A stretch of DNA of 11,761 nt from JBMNKL01 sp050261495 (GTDB lineage Bacteria > Bacillota > Clostridia > Acetivibrionales > DTU013): contig JBLNDI010000071.1 of assembly GCA_050261495.1 (NCBI GenBank), forward strand, positions 1 to 11,761, given 5' to 3'. A program made the translations under genes and the position numbers. The notes under the pieces are model-generated. The model saw nothing but the letters and a program-made list of their open reading frames with translations. It was not told the origin of the DNA and did no database searches. Each line of letters opens with the position of its first letter. Positions within the stretch are counted from its first letter, which is position 1. Below, piece after piece: positions 1 to 5,770 of the stretch.

Positions 1-1482
1 TAAGGCTATCGCCTGCTCCCTGGTTGCCATGCCGTAACCGGCGGCCTCCTCGGCTTTCGTAACCGCCTTCGGCATGAAGTTGCCCTTGGCGTCGCCGGTA
101 ATAACTCCGATTTTGCTCATATATTTTGTCGCTTCAACCGCCCATGACGAAATGTGCTTCTGGTCGGGGAAATCCTTGACGCCCGCAACGCTGTAATCAC
201 CTTGCGGGTAAACAGCCTTGATTGCCCTGAACAGCATGGTTGCGCATTGCTCGCGGTTAATAAGCTCTTTCGGAGAAAAGGTGGTCTTTGATGTTCCCGA
301 GGTTATACCGAGGTTGTAGGCTTTCAATATTTGCGGATTATTAGTATCGGTAAAGGGATTCGGAGAAGCCGGCGCGGCTTTTTTCCCTGAAAGATTTTCA
401 TACAGCAATACCGCAATCTCGGCAAATTCCTCGCGGTTTATCGGCTTGGTCATGTCGGCGCCCTTCAGTATGTCGGGGATAAGACCAAGGTCATAAGCCC
501 TTTGGAGTTCAGGCTTCGCCCAGTTGGAAGCGCCGCTGTAGAAAGCCGGCGTGCCTATTTCCACTATGTTTGAAAAGGGTGATCTTACGACAGTGCCATC
601 TGGTTTTTTAAATTCGAAATATGCGCGGAAATAATAGGTGTTTTTCTTTATGTCAATCTCTCCCCATTTGCCTTCATCAACGGGATCCCCTTCCAAAGCA
701 TCCGTAAGCATATGTCCTGCTGCTGCAAAAGGCATATCTCCCGACTCTATCGCCCATTTTCCGTTGCCGATTTTCCAGTCTACATAGGTCGACACGGGAA
801 CTGCCTTGTTTGCCTCCTCTACGCTTTTCGGTATATCCAGCATGAAGTAGAAATACGGCATGCCAGTGTCTCCCCTGGTTTTCAGTTCTCCTTTCAGGTT
901 GGCAGGAGCCTCCAGCTTGTCAGTAATTGTACCGCCCTGGCTTTTACCCACCGTAACTACATTGGAATAGGGCGAAGTAACAACCATGTACCCCCATTCC
1001 CCGGTTGCGGGATCCTGGGCTGGATAATCAAAAATATAGCGATAGCGGAAGGAATAGGTGTTGTTTTGCAGGTCATAGGGCGACTGCAAACCGATACTCC
1101 AGTAGTGTATCGGGATGTCTACGGAGTTCCTGTCATCATGACCCAAAGATCCAATTTCATGAAAGACTTCCAAGTCGCCAAATGTTTCCTCATAGTAACT
1201 CCAGAGACCATTCGGGAGGAATACTCCTTCCCAGTTTTTTTCGGTTTGCCAGGGACCGTCATTAATCTTCCAGTCAATTTCACATGCTATGTAATATTCT
1301 TCCATAAGTTTCATTATACTGTCGGGTTGAGTCAAGCGAAATATCATGGTAATATCCCTGTCGTTACGGATCCCAAGGCTAACCGGCTTTTCAAGGACGG
1401 GCAGTTCATCCTCTTCCGCGAGGACTGCTGCGGGTATAACCAGCACCAGGCATAGCAATAGGACAATCAACTTTTTCAACAT
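1..1482 (-). CDS. Secreted SLH-domain surface protein, C-terminus cut by the window edge
   Basis: Open from an ATG at 1482 to the window edge (494 codons, no stop), with AGGAGG at 1491-1496, 8 nt upstream. Residues 1-22 form a Sec signal peptide (basic MLKK, Leu/Val core, cleavage expected after AVLA). Residues about 30-310 hold two tandem homologous modules; each has a DWKI-x-G-x-W stretch and later NTY-x-FR and SP-(Y/F)-SN-(V/I)-V, suggesting beta-sandwich repeats of unknown role. Residues about 318-494 contain three SLH motifs (with INREEFA, INREQCA and a more divergent third copy), which in this family bind pyruvylated secondary cell-wall polymer and hold the protein on the surface. The last visible residues, MATREQAIAL, are typical of the end of such proteins, so little is probably missing. 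Its leader duplicates that of the crp-like gene, suggesting shared control. It may be an unrelated surface protein or a cell-surface partner of the peptide system; the sequence does not decide. Confidence 0.9.
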   Translation of the reverse strand, partial: MLKKLIVLLLCLVLVIPAAVLAEEDELPVLEKPVSLGIRNDRDITMIFRLTQPDSIMKLMEEYYIACEIDWKINDGPWQTEKNWEGVFLPNGLWSYYEETFGDLEVFHEIGSLGHDDRNSVDIPIHYWSIGLQSPYDLQNNTYSFRYRYIFDYPAQDPATGEWGYMVVTSPYSNVVTVGKSQGGTITDKLEAPANLKGELKTRGDTGMPYFYFMLDIPKSVEEANKAVPVSTYVDWKIGNGKWAIESGDMPFAAAGHMLTDALEGDPVDEGKWGEIDIKKNTYYFRAYFEFKKPDGTVVRSPFSNIVEIGTPAFYSGASNWAKPELQRAYDLGLIPDILKGADMTKPINREEFAEIAVLLYENLSGKKAAPASPNPFTDTNNPQILKAYNLGITSGTSKTTFSPKELINREQCATMLFRAIKAVYPQGDYSVAGVKDFPDQKHISSWAVEATKYMSKIGVITGDAKGNFMPKAVTKAEEAAGYGMATREQAIAL

Positions 1483-1541
1483 AAGAACAACCTCCTATAG
1501 ATTATTTTTCAATAGATATGTTTTAAGCGGTGCACATGCCG

Positions 1542-1569
1542 TATTCCCCTAATCCGGTATCGAGGAATA
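1542..1569 (-). promoter_or_regulatory. Hairpin in the leader of the SLH gene
   Basis: On the transcribed strand UAUUCCUC (1569-1562) can pair with GGGGAAUA (1549-1542): 8 bp with one G-U pair around a 12-nt loop. No U-run follows, so it is not an intrinsic terminator. It lies just downstream of the duplicated leader block and about 60 nt before the SLH start codon. It could be a 5' UTR stabiliser or part of a larger structured leader. I do not recognise a known riboswitch. Confidence 0.35.
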
Positions 1570-1570
1570 A

Positions 1571-1666
1571 GGACGGTTTGCATTTTCAGCTTCTATCTAA
1601 TACTTTAGTAAAAAGGCTGCAGCAAAGATAGGATAAATATGCTTCTATTCAGTAAGAAAAGTGTTA
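1571..1666 (-). repeat. Duplicated leader/promoter block, copy 1 (upstream of the SLH gene)
   Basis: This block matches 11456-11551 without gaps. The distal 39 bp (1628-1666 against 11513-11551) differ at one position. The next 37 bp (1591-1627) match at 26 positions and the last 20 bp (1571-1590) at 14. Both copies lie on the same strand, upstream of unrelated minus-strand genes, here 89 bp before the SLH start codon. The most conserved core contains TTCT-N8-AGAA (1643-1658), an imperfect palindrome that could be an operator. On the minus strand TTACTG-N17-CCTAT could be a weak promoter, but the -10 is poor. The function is inferred only from conservation and position. Confidence 0.75.
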
Positions 1667-1667
1667 A

Positions 1668-1681
1668 AATAAACGTTTATT
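1668..1681. repeat. 14-bp perfect palindrome AATAAACGTTTATT
   Basis: A perfect inverted repeat spans the TAA stop of the FecR-domain gene and abuts the duplicated leader block. It lies upstream of the SLH gene and is absent from the other copy of the leader. It could be an operator half of the SLH promoter region, or chance in AT-rich sequence. Confidence 0.3.
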
Positions 1682-2876
1682 CAGTTACCACTATGACAGC
1701 GAAGCTTAGCTCGGTTTCTTCGATTTTGTCATGCCATAAGGTTATTTGAACCAGGTATCCTCCCTTTTCACAGAATAATACGTAAACGTTCGAAACCTCC
1801 ATCTCGGTGAATCCGTCGGCATCCTTCAAATGATCCCTGTAAAACCGTTGCGTTTCGTCGAGACTCATATTGGAACGAACAGCAATCAAATACTGGTTAC
1901 CTTCTTTTGTTGCATGTATAATATTTCCATCCGGCAATACCGGTACCGCATTCCGCGGGAATCCTTCCGGCAGAGCCATATTGGAATTCAAATCCAAATC
2001 CCCGGAGAATATGCCGCTGAAATCAAGTCCCGGCAGACCTGTCAAATTGAATCCCTGAATCCCTCCGTTTCCGGCCGGGCTGTCTGTTCCTTTCCCGATG
2101 GCTCCTGAGTGTTCATTAATGATTGTGTCCAACTGATCCCTGATTTCTTCTCCAATTGATTCAGGCTGTGTTTCCAGCAGATTCCTGACAATGTCCCTGG
2201 TGAAAGGATCCAGGTTTTCAGGGGTCAATGGCTTCACTACCAAATCTGCCTCGGCTGCAACACCGGCATCTATTTGCAATTGCTGAAGCGGTCCAACCAT
2301 CCCGGCAATCTTTTTGACAGTCTTTTTCCCGTCCGGATCGATGGATTCCACGTTTACTGCCGCCTCTACCAGTCCTTCGATGACTGTCAAGGTGGACATA
2401 TCATCACGATGCAGCACCGAGAACTTTGTACCCCGAACGCCCATTACGGCGGTTGGTGTTTCAATTTCAAAACCGGAGTCTGGGTTCAGCTTTTCCTTAA
2501 TATTTGCCCAGACCGCTCCGGTTTCCATTTGGAGCCATGTTTTCTCCGTATTGTTCAAATCCTTAAGTTCACTGATTGTGATGCACGTATTTTCGGAAAT
2601 AATCAGTTCCTTTCCTTCATCCAATTCCAGGGCAACAAAGGAATCTGCCCCGGTTTCCAGCCGATCACCCTGTGTCAGCAGCATCCCTGCAAAGGCATCA
2701 TAAACCTTGTTTTCATTTGTTTTTTTTACTGTAACTTTTCCGCTGACATCGGTGACAGCGGCAGCTTTTCCTGTTTCAGCCGACGTCTGCCTGATGGCGG
2801 TTATTTTCCCGCAGGAAGCGCAAAACCACAGAACCGTCAATAAGGAAAAAACTACCGGCAGCCGGAGTCTATTCAT
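1677..2876 (-). CDS. FecR-domain lipoprotein
   Basis: A 399-aa protein starting at ATG 2876, with GGGAGG at 2886-2891, 9 nt upstream. The N-terminus is a signal peptide (MNRLRLP, then a hydrophobic core) ending in CASC at about residue 22, an atypical but plausible lipobox, so an exported, lipid-anchored protein is likely. Residues about 38-172 form a FecR domain (PF04773 type), with the hallmark GDRLETG at 70-76 and VMGVRGTKFSV at 144-154. A Gly-rich linker near 260-300 leads to a C-terminal alpha/beta region (about 303-398) that I do not recognise. In iron-signalling systems FecR relays an outside signal across the membrane, but stand-alone FecR-domain proteins often occur beside CHASE2 cyclases. 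That is the arrangement here, so it probably modulates or senses for the adjacent cyclase. Its ATG overlaps the stop of a 30-codon ORF as ATGA, implying translational coupling. It is the last gene before the second leader copy. Confidence 0.85.
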   Translation of the reverse strand: MNRLRLPVVFSLLTVLWFCASCGKITAIRQTSAETGKAAAVTDVSGKVTVKKTNENKVYDAFAGMLLTQGDRLETGADSFVALELDEGKELIISENTCITISELKDLNNTEKTWLQMETGAVWANIKEKLNPDSGFEIETPTAVMGVRGTKFSVLHRDDMSTLTVIEGLVEAAVNVESIDPDGKKTVKKIAGMVGPLQQLQIDAGVAAEADLVVKPLTPENLDPFTRDIVRNLLETQPESIGEEIRDQLDTIINEHSGAIGKGTDSPAGNGGIQGFNLTGLPGLDFSGIFSGDLDLNSNMALPEGFPRNAVPVLPDGNIIHATKEGNQYLIAVRSNMSLDETQRFYRDHLKDADGFTEMEVSNVYVLFCEKGGYLVQITLWHDKIEETELSFAVIVVTE

Positions 2877-2965
2877 CCCATCATTCCTCCCAATTCCTTC
2901 AGCATCTTTTCTTTCACTACATCTTTTCCGCTCACTTTCATAACAGGCATTTTACCCGGATTCAC
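2873..2965 (-). CDS. Candidate 30-codon small ORF linking the cyclase and FecR genes
   Basis: GTG at 2965-2963 overlaps the cyclase stop as GTGA, and TGA at 2875-2873 overlaps the FecR start as ATGA, so the ORF exactly fills the gap. AGGAGG, inside the last cyclase codons, lies 4 nt before the GTG, which is slightly tight; ATG at 2950 would give 25 aa. The product is a small basic, helix-prone peptide whose end, EKMLKELGGMMG, resembles the EEMKKVLGG leader end of the precursor at 5411-5686. Caution: the two Gly codons are GGA GGA, which also form the FecR ribosome binding site, so the LGG match may be a by-product. It could be a real micropeptide, a remnant precursor, or a translational coupler without a functional product. 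Confidence 0.45.
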   Translation of the reverse strand: MNPGKMPVMKVSGKDVVKEKMLKELGGMMG

Positions 2966-4734
2966 ACTGCCTCCTGGCTGACCAGGCCATCCAACTGGTA
3001 CACTGCAATTCCCTGTGATTTTCCTTTTACCTTGATTTCACCCATCGGCGTGGCATAAACCCTGTCTTTCACCTTGTCGTACGTGCTCTGGCTCAAAAGA
3101 ATCTGCCCGGCTTTTGCGTTGCTTTCCAGCCTTGCTGCCGTGTTGACCGTGTCGCCGATGGCTGTGTAGTCCAAGCGGAAGCTCGCTCCGATATTGCCGA
3201 CCACCGCTGGTCCTGTATTTATGCCAATGCCAAACCGGATGCCGCGTCCATATTTTTCTGTAAGCTTCTTTTCCAGTTCACCTGCTCCCGACTTCATGGC
3301 CCATGCGGCGCATACCGCCCGGTATTCATGATCCGCCAGGTCCAAAGGGGCATTGAAGATTGCCATAGCCGCATCCCCGATAAATTTGTCCAGCGTCCCT
3401 TCAAACCGGAAAATCGCATCAGCGCAAAGGCTTAAATATTCATTGAGTATCGCAACGACTTCTTCGGGCTGGGCATTTTCCGAAAGGGGAGTAAACCCGC
3501 GGATATCCACAAACAACACTGTAATTTCCCTCCGCGTTCCGCCGAGCTTAAGGCCGGCTTCTCCTTCCTCCAGGATCTTCCGCACCACCTGGGGAGCAAC
3601 ATATCTTCCGAACACCCCGGTGATTCTTTTCCGCTCAAGCATTTCGTCCAAATACCGGTAAGCCAGGATAACAAAGTAACTGCCAGCCGGCAGCAGGATG
3701 GGGGCGGAAACCGGGATAATCATGCCCAGGCTGTAAAACCATACAGCTGCGGCAATGTAGGCGGCGGCGAGAAGCAGCAACGCAAGGAACGTCTTTAGCG
3801 GATGGAACCTGTTAAATACAAGCAGCCCGATGACTCCTGCCAGTGCAAGGATACAGAGCTGCATCACAAAAGGAATCTCTTTTTTGTAATTTTGATTGAT
3901 CAGGTTCTGAATGATGTTTGCGTGGATTTCCACCCCATACATGGGTTTATGCCTGGCTATTGGAGTGAAATAATAATCCTGTATGCCTACCGTGCAGGGT
4001 CCTACCAGGACGATTTTTCCCTCAAAATACTCCGGCGGAATCTTTCCGTCCAAAACATCGGCAAAGGACAGATATCCGTAATCACCCGGTTTTCCGGTAA
4101 AGGCGATGTTCATTCTTTTTTTCGCATCCAGCGGTATTGAATCCAGGTCGGGTGTCCGGCCGCCATACTTCAGGAACTGGCTGTAAACCTGCCAGGCGAA
4201 GCTGAACACCCTTTCTCCGTTGTATTCGAAATACAAAGGGGTCTTCCGTATAATTCCGTCTTTCTCCGGAATCGTATTGATGTGCCCGGTTTTTGCGTTT
4301 TCAGCCAGGCCCCGGATGGGGATATCCAGCGCGCTGATAATACTCCTTCCTGCCGCATGATCGTCGGAAAAGACGGCATAAACCGGAAGAATCACATTTC
4401 CGGCTTTTCTTACCGAAGCAATCATAGCTTCATCCTCGGATACATCGGCGGAAGGTTCTGAGAAAATGATATCCACGCCAATAACCGCCGGTTTTCCACC
4501 GGATACAATGTCGATAAGCCTCGCGTGCCGGTCTCTGCCCCAGGGCCATCTGCCTAGTTTTTCAAGGCTTTTTTCATCAATGCCGATAATGATAATCCGC
4601 GTGTCGGTGGTTCCTCTTTTTTGATAAAGGTAATCCTGCAGGCTCCACTCCAGCGTGTCAAAAACACCTGCGGCAAAAAAGCAGATAAACAATATGATTA
4701 ACGGAATCACCAGTTGGTATGGTTTTACTTTCAA
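2962..4734 (-). CDS. CHASE2-domain class III adenylate cyclase
   Basis: A membrane enzyme of 590 aa predicted to make cAMP from ATP. Layout: TM helix about 9-26; extracytoplasmic CHASE2 sensor about 27-285 (IIIIGIDEKSLEKLGRWPW at 47-65 is characteristic); three TM helices about 288-357; class III cyclase domain about 398-585. Visible catalytic residues are metal-binding D410 (FVDIRGFT) and D454 (FIGDA), purine-selecting K450 and D522 (RLDYTAIGD), and transition-state N531 and R535 (VNTAARLE). The Lys/Asp pair points to adenylate rather than guanylate cyclase. The start is TTG at 4734 with GAGGTG at 4740-4745, and no ATG lies within the first 100 codons. It sits 35 bp after the short PpiC-like gene and is joined to the FecR lipoprotein gene through a tiny overlapping ORF. 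Two likely cAMP readers in the same cluster, the Crp-like regulator and the exporter, suggest it supplies their signal. CHASE2 ligands are unknown. Confidence 0.93.
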   Translation of the reverse strand: MKVKPYQLVIPLIILFICFFAAGVFDTLEWSLQDYLYQKRGTTDTRIIIIGIDEKSLEKLGRWPWGRDRHARLIDIVSGGKPAVIGVDIIFSEPSADVSEDEAMIASVRKAGNVILPVYAVFSDDHAAGRSIISALDIPIRGLAENAKTGHINTIPEKDGIIRKTPLYFEYNGERVFSFAWQVYSQFLKYGGRTPDLDSIPLDAKKRMNIAFTGKPGDYGYLSFADVLDGKIPPEYFEGKIVLVGPCTVGIQDYYFTPIARHKPMYGVEIHANIIQNLINQNYKKEIPFVMQLCILALAGVIGLLVFNRFHPLKTFLALLLLAAAYIAAAVWFYSLGMIIPVSAPILLPAGSYFVILAYRYLDEMLERKRITGVFGRYVAPQVVRKILEEGEAGLKLGGTRREITVLFVDIRGFTPLSENAQPEEVVAILNEYLSLCADAIFRFEGTLDKFIGDAAMAIFNAPLDLADHEYRAVCAAWAMKSGAGELEKKLTEKYGRGIRFGIGINTGPAVVGNIGASFRLDYTAIGDTVNTAARLESNAKAGQILLSQSTYDKVKDRVYATPMGEIKVKGKSQGIAVYQLDGLVSQEAV

Positions 4735-4769
4735 CGCCGCACCTCTTACGATGAATCAATGTCCGGCGA

Positions 4770-5180
4770 TTACTTAGCCGCGCCGGAGAGCCATTCCGTA
4801 TAAGCCAGTTCCCGGATTGAATTTTTTGCTGCTCGTGTCGCGAGGTATTTCTCCCTGTCATACTCCTTTTCCAGCTGGTTCTTCAATTCATGAATAAGCA
4901 GGTTTGTTTCCAGGTACTCCTCAAGGGTCTCTACAGAAAGACCTCTTTCCTTCAGCCATTTGTCGGTCTGATCTGCCGTGACCAGGTTGTTAACCCTTCG
5001 GAAAATATCCGCCGCATTCTGTAGCTCACCGTCTGTAACCTTAATGCCTCTCTTCTTCGCTTCCTGGACGGCAAGCTTCCTTGTTACAACCTTCTGCAAG
5101 GCTCCCGCAAAACTCCCGTCAAAGCGGAGATAATCCACAACCTCCGCGACTTTTACCTGGATTTCGCATCCTGATGACAT
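4770..5180 (-). CDS. Short PpiC-N-domain-like peptide maturation protein
   Basis: A 136-aa protein with no signal peptide. The start at ATG 5180 is chosen because AAGGAGG (5189-5195) lies 8 nt upstream; an in-frame ATG at 5261 would add 27 residues over the hairpin flank with no ribosome binding site. Residues about 22-115 align with the N-terminal helical domain of the 246-aa PpiC-like protein encoded at 5771-6511: IFRRVNNLVTADQTDKWLKE (59-78) against LFRKQNGLFMAGETKKWLRE (60-79), with shared RGIKVTDGEL/RNISVTDDEL just before. It lacks the parvulin domain altogether. It is therefore a SurA_N/PpiC-N-like module on its own, probably a chaperone or leader-binding partner for the precursor encoded immediately upstream. 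It is separated from the precursor by a strong hairpin and from the cyclase by 35 bp. The helical-domain family is clear; the function is inferred from context. Confidence 0.75.
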   Translation of the reverse strand: MSSGCEIQVKVAEVVDYLRFDGSFAGALQKVVTRKLAVQEAKKRGIKVTDGELQNAADIFRRVNNLVTADQTDKWLKERGLSVETLEEYLETNLLIHELKNQLEKEYDREKYLATRAAKNSIRELAYTEWLSGAAK

Positions 5181-5271
5181 AAACACATCCTCCTTCACTA
5201 TTTTTATCATTATTTTTTCAGCCGCAAACCTATATGGCAGCCTCGGCCCTGACCACTTCAAAAGTGTTTCC

Positions 5272-5340
5272 GGCTATACCGGGGATATCCTGTGCATACC
5301 TGGAGTTTTGGCAGCATCAGGATATCCGGCCGGTATAGCC
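5272..5340. repeat. Long imperfect inverted repeat (21-bp stem, 25-nt loop) after the precursor gene
   Basis: The left arm GGCTATACCGG + GGATATCCTG (5272-5292) is the exact reverse complement of the right arm CAGGATATCC + CCGGTATAGCC, apart from a 2-nt bulge in the right arm (5318-5340). The loop is 5293-5317. The transcript would form a very stable stem-loop on either strand. No U-run follows on the minus strand, so it is not a classic intrinsic terminator. It sits between the peptide precursor and the downstream accessory genes, where many peptide operons carry a processing or attenuation hairpin that keeps precursor levels high. A small palindromic mobile element is the alternative. Confidence 0.85.
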
Positions 5341-5410
5341 TTTCTTCCCGGGAGAATTCGCGCCCGGTACTCATTGCTGTTCATTCATTGTCATATGGCT
5401 GGGGTTGATT

Positions 5411-5686
5411 TTAAGGCATTTTTGTTTCTGGATAGACCGGCATAGTAACCGTGCGGGGAGCATTTCTGATATTAACCCCATCGAGCGGATTAGAATAAGC
5501 TGCCAGTTCCGGATCCTCCGTCATAAATCCTGATCTTGCTCCCTCTACCGGATCCTCTGTCATTAATACTGCATCAAATGGATTAGCGTAGTACACTTTT
5601 CTGGGTGCTCCGCCGAGAACCTTTTTCATTTCTTCCGGGGTGATTTTCATGTCTGCCGGCAAATCAACGATTTTAATTCTTGCCAT
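5411..5686 (-). CDS. Double-glycine leader peptide precursor (secreted peptide of unknown type)
   Basis: A 91-aa product from ATG 5686 with AAGGAG (5695-5700) 8 nt upstream. Residues 1-26 read as a leader: acidic and amphipathic, DLPADMKITPEEMKKVLGG, ending in Gly25-Gly26, the cut site expected for C39 peptidases. The predicted 65-residue core has no Cys, nine Pro, and short repeats in mirrored order: NPFDAV (35-40), MTEDP (42-46), MTEDP (55-59), NPLDGV (66-71). The lack of Cys argues against a lanthipeptide, sactipeptide or disulfide bacteriocin. A C39 exporter, a HlyD-like adaptor and two PpiC-like proteins flank it, all expected around such a substrate. Pro content fits a need for prolyl isomerase-like help. 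It has its own predicted Crp-type promoter (5718-5767) and is followed by a strong hairpin. Activity could be antimicrobial, signalling or structural; nothing in the sequence decides. Confidence 0.82.
   Translation of the reverse strand: MARIKIVDLPADMKITPEEMKKVLGGAPRKVYYANPFDAVLMTEDPVEGARSGFMTEDPELAAYSNPLDGVNIRNAPRTVTMPVYPETKMP
5479..5586 (-). repeat. Mirrored internal repeats in the precursor core
   Basis: Two near-identical 20-bp stretches, 5509-5528 and 5548-5567 (18/20), encode the two MTEDP motifs 39 bp (13 codons) apart. Outside them, 5479-5493 and 5572-5586 (12/15) encode NPLDG and NPFDA. The order is A-B-B'-A', so this is not a simple tandem duplication. Matches at DNA level suggest fairly recent duplication and rearrangement within the core. 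Confidence 0.7.
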
Positions 5687-5724
5687 CTTTCATTCTCCTT
5701 TCTATTTGAATTTGTTTACAATTC

Positions 5725-5730
5725 ATTATC
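5725..5730 (-). promoter_or_regulatory. Predicted -10 element of the precursor promoter (GATAAT)
   Basis: GATAAT on the minus strand is a 5/6 match to TATAAT. A start about 7 nt downstream, near 5718, would leave a leader of about 31 nt carrying AAGGAG at 5695-5700. There is no good -35 at the right distance. That is expected for a class II Crp-dependent promoter, where the activator covers the -35 region. Confidence 0.5.
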
Positions 5731-5751
5731 TCAAATGTATTTGCAATAATC

Positions 5752-5767
5752 TGTAACCGCCGTCACA
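5752..5767. promoter_or_regulatory. Crp-type operator upstream of the peptide precursor
   Basis: On the minus strand the site reads TGTGACGGCGGTTACA: a perfect TGTGA half, 6-bp spacer, and TTACA against the consensus TCACA (9/10). It begins 3 bp beyond the stop of the PpiC-like gene and is centred at 5759.5. That is 41.5 bp upstream of the start inferred from the GATAAT at 5725-5730, the classic class II activation spacing. The likely binder is the Crp-like protein encoded at 10724-11389, whose recognition helix has RETVTK against RETVGR in E. coli CRP. Confidence 0.6.
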
Positions 5768-5770
5768 AAA

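Noticed and set aside
712..1455. Plus-strand ORF of 247 codons
   Set aside because: Antisense to the SLH protein, which has a signal peptide, repeated modules and a good ribosome binding site. The plus-strand product shows no family features.
1483..1676. Known riboswitch (for example c-di-GMP class I) in the SLH leader
   Set aside because: A GCAAACC stretch is suggestive, but the other conserved GEMM elements and the expected helices are not present.
2962..4734. Guanylate cyclase or diguanylate cyclase
   Set aside because: No GGDEF motif is present, and the substrate-selecting residues are Lys450 and Asp522, the adenylate type, rather than Glu/Cys.
5181..5261. 27-residue N-terminal extension of the short PpiC-like protein
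   Set aside because: ATG 5261 has no ribosome binding site, while ATG 5180 has AAGGAGG at ideal spacing, and the paralogue alignment begins after the later start.
5272..5340. Hairpin as a Rho-independent terminator
   Set aside because: On the minus strand the stem is followed by GGAAACACTTTTG, not a U-run, and the genes downstream appear to belong to the same cluster.
5227..5343. 38-codon minus-strand ORF running through the hairpin after the precursor
   Set aside because: No ribosome binding site precedes it, and its sequence is dictated by the inverted repeat. A structural RNA role is more likely.
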